33,125 bases of DNA from assembly GCA_016946835.1 (NCBI GenBank), contig JACVTC010000392.1, positions 1 to 33,125 of the forward strand, in the 5' to 3' direction. Each line of letters opens with the position of its first letter. Within the stretch, counting starts at the first letter, position 1. The stretch is from Neocallimastix lanati (nom. inval.) (Eukaryota; Neocallimastigomycota; Neocallimastigomycetes; Neocallimastigales; Neocallimastigaceae). The notes under the pieces are model-generated. The model had not been told where the DNA came from. It made no database searches and was given only the letters and a program-made list of their open reading frames with translations. This document shows, one piece after another, positions 10,360-20,943 of the stretch. Both the position numbers and the translations under genes were made by a program.

Positions 10360-10857
10360 ATGGACTTTTTTAAAATATTAATTTGTCTTTGTACGTTATG
10401 TACTCTTCCATGGAGTATTCCATATTTTTATGTTGAAGCTGCAAGAGACCAAATTAAATTTAATTTGGAAGCCTATCTTCACGTATTCCAAAGTCCCTGG
10501 GTCAAAGAAGAAAAACCTTCGGCATGTACCTATAGTTATGATAAGAACTTAGTGGTCTGCAACCTATATACCAACTTTCCCAATTATTATTTTGTAATGG
10601 ATGTTTCTAGACCAAAAGCTTGTGTTCCCATTTTAAATAATAATACCGTCGTTAAGAATGTAGAAGTATTTTATGTGGATAAACCTCTCTTTTTTGGGGA
10701 TCCAAAGTTATATCCTACAGTATACATTTCTGAAAATAAGATGGATATCGATGACGCCGTGACTAAATATATGAGTCTTCATCGTTTAAAGTTTTATACT
10801 GCAGACAACTGTACCTTTACCTTAGATTATAAGTCCATGCGTATACTTAAACATTAA
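10360..10857 (+). CDS. Small secreted Cys-containing protein, unknown family
   Basis: This is a 165-residue single-exon frame. Residues 1-27 look like a signal peptide (hydrophobic FFKILICLCTLCTLP core, likely cut near VEA/ARD). Four Cys remain after cleavage (56, 67, 88, 151), enough for two disulfides, and two N-glycosylation sequons occur (N94, N150). The mature part has no membrane segment and ends in a basic RILKH. Its base composition is far more balanced than its surroundings and it uses many codons ending in C or G, which argues for a real gene. I do not recognise the family. A secreted or cell-surface protein is inference from the signal peptide. A 36-A run begins 12 bases after the stop. 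Confidence 0.8.
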   Translation: MDFFKILICLCTLCTLPWSIPYFYVEAARDQIKFNLEAYLHVFQSPWVKEEKPSACTYSYDKNLVVCNLYTNFPNYYFVMDVSRPKACVPILNNNTVVKNVEVFYVDKPLFFGDPKLYPTVYISENKMDIDDAVTKYMSLHRLKFYTADNCTFTLDYKSMRILKH

Positions 10858-10867
10858 AAATAAAACC

Positions 10868-10909
<42 letters not shown>

Positions 10910-11030
10910 CAATTACCTTTTTTATATATATATATATTAAACGAAAACAAACAAACAAACAAAAACTATATTAATTTTAATTATTTTTTTCTAAATATAA
11001 TATATTTGTAAATAATGTAAGTATATCGTA
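10858..11030. other. Downstream region with A36 run
   Basis: A36 at 10869-10904 follows the stop codon of the secreted-protein gene almost directly, preceded by AAAATAAAACCC. A TA dinucleotide stretch and an (AAAC)n-like patch (10941-10965) follow. Confidence 0.6.
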
Positions 11031-11036
11031 AATAAT

Positions 11037-11300
11037 AATATTAATAATAATAACACTACAATATATAATTAAATAATAATGAAAATAATAATAACACTAC
11101 AATATATAATTAAATAATAATGAAAATAATAATAACACTACAATATATAATTAAATAATAATGAAAATAATAATAACACTACAATATATAATTAAATAAT
11201 AATGAAAATAATAATAACACTACAATATATAATTAAATAATAATGAAATAATTAAATAATAATGAAAATAATAATACTATAATATATAAGTAAATAATAA
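11037..11300. repeat. 41-bp tandem repeat
   Basis: The CACTAC word recurs at 11054, 11095, 11136, 11177 and 11218, giving a strict 41-bp period. The unit combines AATAATAATAACACTAC with AATATATAATTAAATAATAATG. Five near-perfect copies are followed by a degenerate one. The spacing without unique spacers rules out a CRISPR array. Confidence 0.92.
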
Positions 11301-11564
11301 TGAAAATAATTATAATTGTTATATATTTGTAACTATTAAATTTAAATACTTTAAGATAAAATTAAAAAAAAAAAAAAGTATTTAATATATAAATATATAT
11401 ATATAAATATTTTATAAAGCTTTGAAATATTTAATAATACAAAAAAAAAAAAAAAAAAAGAAGAAAAGAAATAAATAATAACAACAAATAAATAAAATAA
11501 AATAAAATAATAAATAATAAATAACAATAAATAATAATAAATAGTATTATTAATATTAATAATG

Positions 11565-11606
<42 letters not shown>

Positions 11607-12100
11607 ATTATGGTATATTCATTTGTGGTAAATTATATTCTCTTAACGTATATATATATATTTCAACATGAGTTAAAATAAGTAGAGGTAAAAAATAACT
11701 TTCATATACAATATATAATATAGTATATTATTGATATAAATAATATAAATAAAATTTCTTTTTTTTTTTTTTTTTTTTTTTGAATTATTATCATTTATAA
11801 TGAAAAGTACATATACTATTCCTTAAAAATACTTTATAATATAAAAATAATAATATATAAAATATATATTAAAAATGAAGTAAATAATAATAATAATAAT
11901 AATAATAGCAATGGTAATAACGATAGTAATAATTATAATTTATATATATAATTTATATATATTAAATTACTTTTAAGAATTATTTTCCCATCCCTTTTCT
12001 TTTATGCTTTATGTATCATTTCTTTAAAGCCAATGCTGTCCATACATCTATCTATCTCTCTCTTTCTCTTTTTTTTTATATTACATAATTAATCCATATA
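11301..12100. other. AT-rich spacer with A41 run
   Basis: The stretch has low-complexity A/T sequence, A41 at 11565-11605, a T20-type run near 11760-11780 and an AAT/AAC triplet patch at 11885-11930. The part near 11990-12060 is more mixed, including a CT-rich stretch. I see no gene. Confidence 0.6.
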
Positions 12101-12178
12101 GATATATAGATATAGATATAGATATAGATATAGATATAGATATAGATATAGATATAGATATAGATATAGATATAGATA
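12101..12178. repeat. ATAGAT hexanucleotide repeat
   Basis: About twelve tandem copies of the hexanucleotide ATAGAT/GATATA run through this stretch. Confidence 0.92.
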
Positions 12179-12373
12179 TTTTTTTTTTATTTTTTTTACT
12201 TCTTCTATTTCTATTTTATCTACTTTTTCTTCTTCTTTTTTTTTTATATTTTTTATGTCCTTTAAATTTATTTTATTTTATTTTTTTTTTTTTTTACCAA
12301 TAAAAATAAAATATTTTAAAAAAAAATAAATAAAAAAATTTAGATTAATTTTTTTTTAATATTGGTGAAAATG

Positions 12374-12415
<42 letters not shown>
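12374..12415. repeat. Poly(A) run, 42 A
   Basis: An uninterrupted A42 run lies between T-rich and A-rich sequence, 118 bp before the structured island at 12533. Confidence 0.9.
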
Positions 12416-12417
<2 letters not shown>

Positions 12418-12532
12418 ATTAACTCTATATTAAAAAAAAAAAAAAAAAATTTTTTTTTTATATCTCTTCTCCACAATTTTTAAAAATCTCAAAAAAAATC
12501 TCAAAAAAAAAATAAAAAATTAAAAATTATTT

Positions 12533-12668
12533 AACTACATTGGAAGTCGTAATCGTAGGTAGTGAGAGAGTATTGTCGTTTTGAAGGACCTTCCATAGAT
12601 TATCCTTGTTCCTTGTCCTTGATGAAATAATCCTATGGAAGTTCAATAAAAAAAAAAAAAATGTAGTT
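12533..12668. other. Structured GC-richer island, possible ncRNA or small inverted-repeat element
   Basis: This is a 136-bp island of mixed composition inside low-complexity sequence. Its ends are perfect 9-bp inverted repeats (AACTACATT at 12533-12541, AATGTAGTT at 12660-12668). Inside, CTTCCATAGATTAT (12590-12603) pairs with ATAAT-C-CTATGGAAG (12627-12641), a 14-bp stem with one bulge. TGGAAG at 12541-12546 could compete for the same CTTCCA. One plus frame is open apart from one TGA, so a coding remnant is an alternative. It could also be a tiny MITE. Family unknown. Confidence 0.45.
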
Positions 12669-12956
12669 GTTTATATATTTTTATATATTTATATATATAT
12701 ATATTAAAAAAAAAAAAAAAAAAAACGATATGCATTTTATACTACTAACTATATGCTAAAAAAACACGAATGTGGTTCATTTCGCCAATTTTTAAAATAC
12801 AAATTTTCAATACGCCATTTATTTTTAATGGCTTGTAAAATTTTTTGTTAACGCCATAAAAAATTATAATACAATTAATTTTAAAATAAATAAATGTATA
12901 AATTAATAAATAAATAGATAAATAAATAAAGAATATAATAATAAAAATATATAAAA

Positions 12957-13740
12957 TAAAATAAAATAAATAGTAGAATATGAATATAAAGTACAGATTG
13001 AATAAAATAAAATAATATAAAATAAAATAAAATAAATAGTAGAATATGAATATAAAGTACATATTTAATAAAATAAAATAAATAGTAGAATATAAGTATA
13101 AAGTACAGATTGAATAAAATAAAATAAAATAAAATAAATAGTAGAATATTAAAAGTAGAATATTAAAAATAAAGTACAGATTGAATAAAATAAAATAAAT
13201 AGTAGAATATTGTTTTAAATAACTATTTTTAAAAACTATCTTATTTTTAAGAAGTATTTTTTTTAAAATAATTTTTATTTTCAAATAATTATATTATTTT
13301 TAAAGTACTCTTTTATTTTTTTTAAAGAATTTTTTATATTTTAAAGATCTTTTTGTATTAATTATATGTACTAATTTATTATTAAAGAACTATTAAAGTT
13401 TTAATGTACTATTAAAAATAAAGTACAGATTGAATAAAATAAAATAAAATAAAATAAAATAAAATAAAATAAAATAAAATAAAATAAAATAAAATAAAAT
13501 AAAATAAAATAAAATAAAATAAAATAAAATAAAATAAAATAAAATAAAATAAAATAAAATAAAATAAAATAAAATAAAATAAAATAAAATAAAATAAAAT
13601 AAATAAAATAAAATAAAATAAAATAAAATAAAATAAAATAAATAGTAGAATATTAAAAGTAGAATATTAAAAATAAAATACAGATTGAATAAAATAAAAT
13701 AAGTATCTAATATAAAATAAAATAAAATAAAATAAATATC
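12957..13740. repeat. AAAAT minisatellite, left copy
   Basis: Units built as AAAGTACAGATTGAATAAAA, a variable number of AAAAT, then AAATAGTAGAATAT repeat in this stretch. A pure AAAAT run fills about 13434-13640, with a non-repeat gap at about 13210-13415. The same unit occurs in reverse complement at 22797-23340. Confidence 0.92.
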
Positions 13741-14165
13741 TATTAAAGATCAATGTTTTCGAAATGAAAATTTTTTACATTTTTATTATATTCAATTAAT
13801 GATGTAGTTTAATATTATTGGTAGTTAATAATCTCATTAAATATAAATGATTTTTTGCTTTCTAACATATATAATTAAATAAAACATTTTATTTTTAAAA
13901 ATAAATTGTCTTTAATATTCTTTAATAAAAAAAAATAATAAATATTTATTTTATTATATATACTTGTACTTTTATAATATTACATTTAATATTTATTTTA
14001 TTTTATATACTTGTACTTATATTATTACATTCTTTATTTATTTATTCATTTATTTTACAAATAATTGAAAAACTAATTTTTCAAAATTAATATTAAGAAT
14101 AATATTGGATAATTAATATAATAATTATAATTATATAATTAAAAAATATTTATAAAAATATAGAA
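13741..14165. other. Spacer before MULE remnant
   Basis: The A/T-rich stretch holds two copies of TATACTTGTACTT about 50 bp apart (near 13960-14020), upstream of the MULE start. This may be the 5' non-coding part of the transposon. No terminal inverted repeat could be assigned with confidence. Confidence 0.5.
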
Positions 14166-14670
14166 ATGGAAGAAAATTTAATTATTGATATAAGTGAATC
14201 CAACAAAGGAAAAGAACAAATTATTATTAATAAAAAATATAAATTTAATTTTTCATATAAAAGAAAAGATAATTCCAAAGTGTATAAATGTACAGAATAT
14301 AAAAAAAATAAATAAATGTAAATCTTTTATTATTTTAAATGATAAGAAAGAAATTTTAAAGTATAATAGTTCACATAATCATCCTGAAAATGAATACGAT
14401 GTATCCCTATCTATAATGAAACATAAAATTAAAGATGGAATTGAAAAAAGTTCAATTCCTTTTGTTATAAAAATAAAACCCCTATATAATAAAATTTCTA
14501 AAGAAATGGAACTTATACGTCCAGAATATAATTCAATTAAATCCCAAATATCAAGAAATTTAAATAAAAAACTACCATCCAATGTAACAACATTTGCTGA
14601 AATTCCAAGTGAATCTGAATATTTGTAAAAGAAAATACTAAAATAGATTACAATAACAAGACACAATAAA
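14166..14670 (+). pseudogene. MULE transposase N-terminus with FLYWCH finger (broken)
   Basis: An ATG at 14166 opens a frame of about 48 residues that stops at a poly-A stretch near 14310. The sequence continues in another frame to 14628. Read across the slip, it shows a FLYWCH-type zinc finger: aromatic residues YKFNFSYK, then YKCTEY, a second Cys in KCKSF, and the SHNHP histidine pair. Such fingers are typical N-terminal DNA-binding domains of Mutator-like transposases. After about residue 150 (FAEIPSESEYL) the homology stops at TAA 14626, with hints of a further frame for about 14 residues. The catalytic core is absent here; the C-terminal half lies 6.3 kb away at 20944. Confidence 0.8.
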
Positions 14671-15271
14671 TTTTATTTTATTATTTTCTTTTACAATAAC
14701 AATTACATCGAGAAAAAATGTGAAAAGTATCTTCTATTTATACTTTTCCTAAATACATTGATAATATATTATTTTATTTAAATTACATATATTTTAATAT
14801 AAAACTATCCTAATGAATTTTATTAAATAATAAATTTATAAACTATAGCTAAATTTAGAAAAATATAATTATTAATTAAACTAAATACTAAATAATTAAA
14901 ATTAAGTACATTTATTATTTATTTATTATTTTAATATTATAAGTAAAGTCTTTATTTATTTTCGATTTAAAAACAATGTTAATGGAGTCATGATTAAATT
15001 TTGAAACTTAATTTTCACAAAATAAATTATTAATTTATTTTGTTTTAAACTTTAATTAATTCATTTAAATTATTTTACAACAATAATTTTCTCAGAATTA
15101 AATTTTATAAAAATTATTACATTAAAAATTTATCTTGTGGCTTAAAGAATATAATTCAAAAATTTAGTTCATATGATTTATTTACTCTGCTTATTATTTT
15201 ATAAATCAATAATAATTTACATTTTTGAATTACACAAGAAAAATTTTTAATTTAAAATGTGATTGGGATAA
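14671..15271. other. AT-rich spacer inside the broken MULE
   Basis: The A/T-rich stretch between the FLYWCH fragment and the gag-like frame shows no open frame or obvious LTR. The words near 15255-15290 (GTGATTGGGATAATCACATC) form a short imperfect palindrome just before the gag-like frame opens. Confidence 0.6.
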
Positions 15272-16325
15272 TCACATCTTTACAGTATTCCGCAATGGTA
15301 TTTCATCAAAGAAAACAATGAGGAAGAAAGAGTTAAGGAACATCAACAAGTTGTAGTATTTTCACCCGACGAATTCGAAGCAATTAAGGACGTGGAAGGG
15401 AGTTCACTCTTATTCTACAAAGCCTTCAAACATTCATGTCCAAAGTACAGAGGGAAATCTACGGGTTATGACGACCTTAGAGATTTCAAGTTTTATTTAC
15501 AAAACTACGCCCCTCCCAGTAACGAAATCCAAATCATTAATGCCTTCGAAAGCTTCGTTAGTAAAAAAGAAGAAACGAAAACCTGGTATAAAAAAGAGAA
15601 AAAAGAAATTCTAAACAAACTCAGAGACAACCCAAGGCTTAAAGGTGTCTTAATGTGGTATGAATTTAATCAAATTATTTCCAAGTTTGAATATAAATTC
15701 TGCGAGTTCACTCAAACTGAACAAGAATACTTCTGGAACCATATTAAACCTATAAACAAACTCACCACAACTAATCTTAAAAATTTAATCAAACAAATTG
15801 AAAAAGTTTCTTATAACCTTAATAAAGAATATGGTGATTTAGTAACAAAACTTATTTACTGTATTAACGATCCAAAATATTTAAAATTCCTCAAAAGAAA
15901 ATATGTGTAGATTACCAATTACCAATAAATCAGTAGATATAACAACTAGAAATAACATTAACAAAATCATATACAAAGATACACTTAAAGTTTTATTCAC
16001 TAAACTACAAACTGATGAAGGTAGAAACCTGTTAAATAAAAATTTCGAAGAAACGTTTAACAAAACACATATTTCTCCTAATAATAGAAATTCATCCCTT
16101 TATTCAAAAAATTCATCCAAAAGGAGTAAAAATTCTTCCAAAAGGCGAAATTTAAAAATCAATAACAAAGATAATTACGGACCAAAACAGGAATCTAATA
16201 ATATAAACTTCAATAATATAATTGTTGGAAATAACACTGAAGTTAATAACACTGAAAATTCTAACTCTAAAATTTTTATTTCTTCTAAACCCATTAATAA
16301 CCCCAAAAATGTTCTAATGTTCTAA
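15272..16325 (+). pseudogene. Gag-like retroelement frame, frameshifted
   Basis: The frame is open from 15272 after a TAA, with no in-frame ATG near its start, so the 5' end is missing or spliced (TTTACAG precedes it). It begins SIPQWYF and runs to a stop at 15908-15910. A one-base shift near 15900 continues it to 16325. The first part is Lys/Glu-rich and helical in character with several Trp and Tyr. The last 90 or so residues are Ser/Asn/Lys-rich and basic (NSSKRSKNSSKRRN). Length and basic tail suggest a retrotransposon Gag, but I see no zinc knuckle and no protease or RT after it. It meets the minus-strand gypsy element tail to tail. Gag identity is inference. Confidence 0.5.
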
Positions 16326-17700
16326 TTATCGATAATAATTCTTTGTCGAGCATTGAATAATGTATTTGGTTTTTATCAAATTTGAAGGAATAGAATCCAA
16401 TTAACCTTAATTTTTTATTTTTATATAACTCAGACGTAGTATTTTTATTATTATTCTTATTGGTTAATTGAGACAAAATGTAATCTTCCCCCCCCCTTTC
16501 GGAATTTGATAAAGAACACCGGAACCCGAAAATTCAGAAGCATCGGAAACAAGGATAAATTGTTCATCAAAATTGAATGGGGCGCGTGGATACGTTTCTA
16601 ACTTATGAATACAGGAATAGAAGTGGTGTTTCACATCTTTTACGTTAAATGTAGAAAGGTTGTCGGAAAGGGGTTTAATAATATTAGCGTAGTTGGGAAT
16701 GAAGTCCGCAAACCAATTAAGAAGTCCCAAAACCTTTTGAAGTTCGTTTATAGTAGAAGGGCAGGAAATACTACTCAATTTGTTAAGGTTGAGAGGAATA
16801 TAAGCGCCTTCCTTAATTAAAAATCCTAAGTATTCAATTTTGGTGGGGAAAAATTGACATTTTTCAATTTTGCAGAATAATTTAAATTTACAAAATCTAG
16901 AAAGGACCCACTTACAGTTATCAATACATTCCGATTTAGAATCTCCGTAAATGACCACATCGTCTAAGCAGCATAAGACTCCGTTGAAGAGTTTGTCAAA
17001 AAGTACATGGTTCATGAAAAGCTTGAAAGAAAGGGGGAGCGTCACTTAATCCGAATGGCATAACATTCCAGGTGTAAATACCCCATTCGCATATGAAAGC
17101 GGTTGCTTCCTTAGTTAGGGGATCCGTTATTCTAATTTGATTATAAGCGGATCTTAGATCTAAGCAAATTATATATTTATGTTTGCATAGTTCATTGACC
17201 TGTTCCCTAAGATTAGGAATAGAATTTTGGGCAATATCACAGATCTTATTTACTGGGACATAGTTGTAAACATATCTGAAAGATCCATCATGTTTTGGTA
17301 CGGGAAACATATTAACTGCATGAGGTAAGACCGCGGGTTGTATCCATCCTTCTTCCATATAATTTTTAATCATTTCCTTTGTAGCTCTTGAAGCTTCCCT
17401 GGAAACTAATTTTGGCTTTGCTAAAGGTAGGTTCTTTAGGTCTTGAGCAGTAATATTTAATTTAAAGTTCCATTGTCCTCTTGAAGGTGGTAGACCACGA
17501 GGTACGTCTTTATATTCCATTAATTCCATGGGTAATAGTTTTGATATAAGATGATTATTATTAGAAATAGTTTTTTCATTAGTTATGGTGACTTCATTTC
17601 TATGAAGATCACGTTGCATATTAAGGAGTTCGGATTCATTTTCATTAGCGATTTCTTCTAAAATGTTATGGAAAGAGACTTCGTAGAAATTACTGGTGTT
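16313..17700 (-). pseudogene. Gypsy-type reverse transcriptase and partial RNase H
   Basis: The frame ending at 17619 runs down to 16996 and holds the palm start: FPVPKHDGSFRYVYNY, ICLDLRSAYNQIRI with the first catalytic Asp, and MPFGLSDAPP. A slip at a C/G run near 17035 moves it to the frame 17045-16464. That frame has CLDDVVIYGD (the usual Tyr of YxDD replaced by Cys but both Asp kept), the thumb/connection region, and the start of RNase H (FILVSDASEFSGSG). Another slip at C9 (16490-16498) leads to the frame 16476-16294 with IHYSMLDKELLSIIRTLEHF. There the element ends, so RNase H lacks its last third and integrase is absent. Confidence 0.85.
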
Positions 17701-17854
17701 AATTATATAGATTCATTTATTTCGTTCATCTGTCTCCTGAACTCAGTATTTTCTTGATTTGCAGTGGAATGAACCCTTACTTCATTCCAACGATGTTGGA
17801 CGGTTATCTCCATTCATTCTTCTAGGGTTTACCGTGTTTAAATTGTTTTCAAGT

Positions 17855-18600
17855 TCAGGGGGGTAAGTCTTCGAGTTGTATTTGTTCTCTTAATAATTGT
17901 TGTTTGTCACTTTCTTCAGCCAATAATTGCGATTGCATCTTTTCTTCGATGGTGGAGTTGATAGCACGTATATTTCCGGGTTCATCTTGGTTAAGACGGT
18001 AATCTGTTAGGAAAAATTCTTCCATTCGATCGATAGGAATGTGATAAGTTCTTTGAGCCATTTTTCCTATGCTGAACATGTATTCGGGAGAATCAACCAC
18101 AATAAAAGGTAAGTTTTTTACTACGAGAAAATGAGAATATTGGGGTACCGCACTTATAAACTCGAGTGAGGTCGTTTCCATGATTTTATCTTTTCAATTT
18201 GCAGCAGAATGAGATTAATGCCTTTCTAGTCGCTTTCGCTTTGCCAGCAATAGTGGAAAATTCTTGGTATGATGCCTTACTTACTTGGTAATTTTAGAGT
18301 GTCAATCAATTTTTTACTTATCAAATTTAAGGATCCACCTGAATCAATTAACATAAGTACTCTAATCATAGGGGGTTTACTTTGGTCATTTTTGATTACC
18401 GGATTTATATATGCTTCTGCGTATTTAGTTATTTTCCAAGGGGCTGAAATTTGGATTTTATCAATAAGCTTTTGAATTTCTTCGCCATTTTTAAAATCCT
18501 TAGTACTAGGAACAAACATTTCATTAATGAAGTAATGAGATACTTCATTTGAACATTCTATTTCTTGTTTTTTAAAGTTAGAATCTTCGTTTTTCAAAAG
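17855..18600 (-). pseudogene. Gypsy-type aspartic protease, interrupted
   Basis: The frame 18597-18277 holds the retropepsin signature MLIDSGGSLNLIS with the catalytic Asp-Ser-Gly, followed by KKLIDTLKLP. A stop and frame change near 18277-18181 separate it from a second frame (18181-17855) carrying a C-terminal protease-like region (FLVVKNLPFIVVDSPEYMF) and a charged linker leading to RT. The neighbouring frames have GTAAGTAAG and other small duplications at the break. It would cleave the Gag-Pol polyprotein in an active relative; this copy cannot make an intact enzyme. Confidence 0.75.
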
Positions 18601-18629
18601 ATCTTGTAATTGTTCTTTGATGATGTCAA

Positions 18630-20933
18630 CTTCCTAGTCAGATTCTTCTTCATCACTCTCATCATTGGGTTTTTCTATTACATTGAAGTATGAAGCTTGT
18701 CTTCTTTGTTTGTTTTTATTTCTTTTTTTTATAAGCTTTATAGCCAGCCTTATTAGATTTATTTTTATTCAATAATTCTCTAGATGTATCGATTGGTTTC
18801 TGTTGGATGGTTTTTTCTTTTTTATTTCTAGAACCATTATAACTAGAATGCTTTCCAAAATTTTATTTGTTAGTGGATCTTGGTCCATTTAATGAAAGGT
18901 AAGATTCTCTTTGATTTTTGATAACCCTTTCTTCCAGAGCCATTTTGTTTATAAAGCGCATAATAGGGTCGAAATTATCGTCTGAGAAGGTAGCGAATGA
19001 TATATTTTTCTTAATCGCTTCCTCTTGCCACTTTTTGGGTAGTATGCTATATACTTTTAGTCCCTTTGCATAATCTGATTTCTTTAATATTTTAGCAATC
19101 TTATTAACCCTGGTTTCAAAGATATCTAAATTTTCTTTGTCCAATTTTAGGTTGTCCCATAATTTTTGTGCTTCTTCTAGCGTATATGTTGCAAATTTTG
19201 ATTGGAAATGTGCTAATATTTCTTCGAACGGAATTGTTATTCTATTAGGATTTACCCCCCTCGAAGGAAGATAATAAGTTTTAAGGAAGTAAGATTGTTG
19301 GTGGGATGGAAGACAGGAAATAAAGGCAGAAGCGAGGGATTCTTCGTTAGGAGGATGGGCAAAAAAGTGTAAGAATTCATAGAATTGGTAGACAAAATCA
19401 TCAGCTTCCTCAATTTTGCCCGAGAAAATGGGGTTTTTTTACATTAAAGATACGTTGGAAGGTAGCAGGGTCGTTAGCCTTGTCTGAGGAAGAATTAGAG
19501 AAGGAGATAGCATAGGGAATTTGGAAAGAAACCACGTTATTTGAAGCGGTAAGGTTGTTGACCGTATTTTTTGTCCATTCCTCAATGTTAGATTCGATTA
19601 CTTTATATTCTCTATATAGGGATCGATTTGGAAAGTTTTTCGCAGAATTAGCAGCGTTAGCCTGAGTATTAAGGAAGGTTTTAAGATTGAAAGAGGTGCT
19701 AGAAGAGCTTGATACATCGTGTGAGCCATTTGATGGATTTTTTAAGATACCGTTACGTGGTGGTGGAGGATCAACATTCATTGCATCAGCTGCAGGTTTT
19801 TTTGCCTTTATCGTCGTTAAGGAAATCTCTGAGAGGAAGATTTATTACTTCTGTAGTATTCATACTTTGGATTGTAGAAAGATCGGAATCCATATTATAA
19901 TTCCTAAAGATGTATTCAAGGATCTTTGTAGTTTTTTCCTTAAATTTATCTTTCATTTCAATAGAGGTAATGATTCCGTTTGTAGATGTTATGTCAAATA
20001 GTATGGCTGTTTTAGGATACCTTGTAATGAGATCTAAGTAAACAGCATAATTAAATCTTGTAGTATTATTTTCCTTTGGGGACCACAGTAACCGTGGATG
20101 GAACTATGTTCTCAACTCTGGTAAGTATTTCCTCGATAAACTTATTAACTAGGTCGATGATAAGGTTACATTGTTTATTGCCAAAGAATATATAGTTGTC
20201 TTTGGTAAAGTCCTTGAAAAAGTTCATTAATTCAGAGCAAGAGGATATTGCCTGAATCATGGCTGACCTATCATTGTTAGATTCAGTTTTCTGTTGTTCA
20301 ACTACTTGTTGCATGGCTGCTAGAGTTAAAGCAAATTGTGATGCTAGCTCGTTTACACAATTTATAGTTTTGTAGACTAGTTCCTTATCTTCTTTATTGA
20401 GGGCCGTAGTAATGGCCAATTTTTCAGGTAGTTTACTGTTAACTACAGCGGAAGAGATTGCTTCGCTAAGATTTTTTGAAACAGTAACAGATTCCTTTGC
20501 ATATGATTTAATAAACTTTTCAAATTTATCCTTATTATCAGATAGAGCTAACTCAAACCTTATTGATTAGGGCTTCCAAAGCCTCTCTTTGGTCTTTTCC
20601 ATTATCTTTAGACACTTTTATTAAAGTGTCTTTAGCTACTTCGATTTTTTGATAATATTCTATCCACCTTTTATTAATGTCGTCCAAATCTTTTATATTG
20701 GCGAAATTTAAGAGGTCATCCTTATGAGCGATTCCTGTTCCAATAACTAATTGAATCATATCAAAATTGGCTTTGTGTAAATCTTTTAGCGTTACTAATT
20801 CATTATTTAACACGGACCCCTTTTCTTCAATTTCTTTGTTGAAGAGGGATAAGGCATTTTCCATAGCAGCTGTATCATCTGCATTTTTCTGTTTAACTAA
20901 AATTAAAAAAAAAAATGCTAATACATGTAACAA
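18630..20933 (-). pseudogene. Gypsy-type Gag, long coiled-coil N-terminus
   Basis: About 690 residues of Gag can be followed through several frames. The first 350 or so (20933 to about 19900) are helical and acidic/basic, likely coiled coil, and rich in Lys/Glu/Asp/Leu. A linker with PPPP and Ser runs follows (near 19780-19700). A capsid-like segment begins IFSGKIEEADDFVYQFYEF (19435 downward), the usual start of retrotransposon Gag capsid, and ends near 18863. A Lys-rich tail replaces the usual zinc knuckle. Frame changes occur near 20560, 20066, 19800, 19434 and 18725. Stops interrupt at 18863 and about 18634. The first Met at 20931-20933 may belong to junction sequence rather than the true Gag start. 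Confidence 0.7.
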
Positions 20934-20943
20934 TTAATTTTTT

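Larger units (their letters stand above)
16313..20933 (-). mobile_element. Decayed Ty3/gypsy-type retroelement, both ends missing
   Basis: On the minus strand a single element reads Gag (20933 down to about 18630), aspartic protease (about 18600 to 17855), reverse transcriptase and the start of RNase H (about 17700 to 16313). Protease directly before RT, and the MPFGLSDAPP and LDD boxes, place it in the Ty3/gypsy group. No integrase, LTR, primer site or polypurine tract is seen. RNase H stops abruptly after LEHF at about 16313. The Gag end abuts MULE sequence at about 20938. There are at least nine frame changes or stops, several at homopolymers (C9 at 16490-16498, A and T runs elsewhere) and some plain nonsense codons (TAA at 18863, TAG near 18634). 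Confidence 0.85.

Noticed and set aside
11037-11300. CRISPR-like periodic repeat
   Set aside because: The period is fully repetitive without unique spacers, and the sequence is eukaryotic.
10040-11608. Minus-strand poly-F/L/Y frames at 10040-10269 and 11351-11608
   Set aside because: They are A-rich leader and homopolymer sequence read on the other strand.
12745-13284. 179-residue minus-strand frame rich in F/Y/L/I
   Set aside because: Most of it is the AAAAT minisatellite read in the other orientation.
16605-19900. Plus-strand frames at 16605, 18269, 19687 and 19709
   Set aside because: They are antisense shadows of the minus-strand gypsy-type Gag-Pol.
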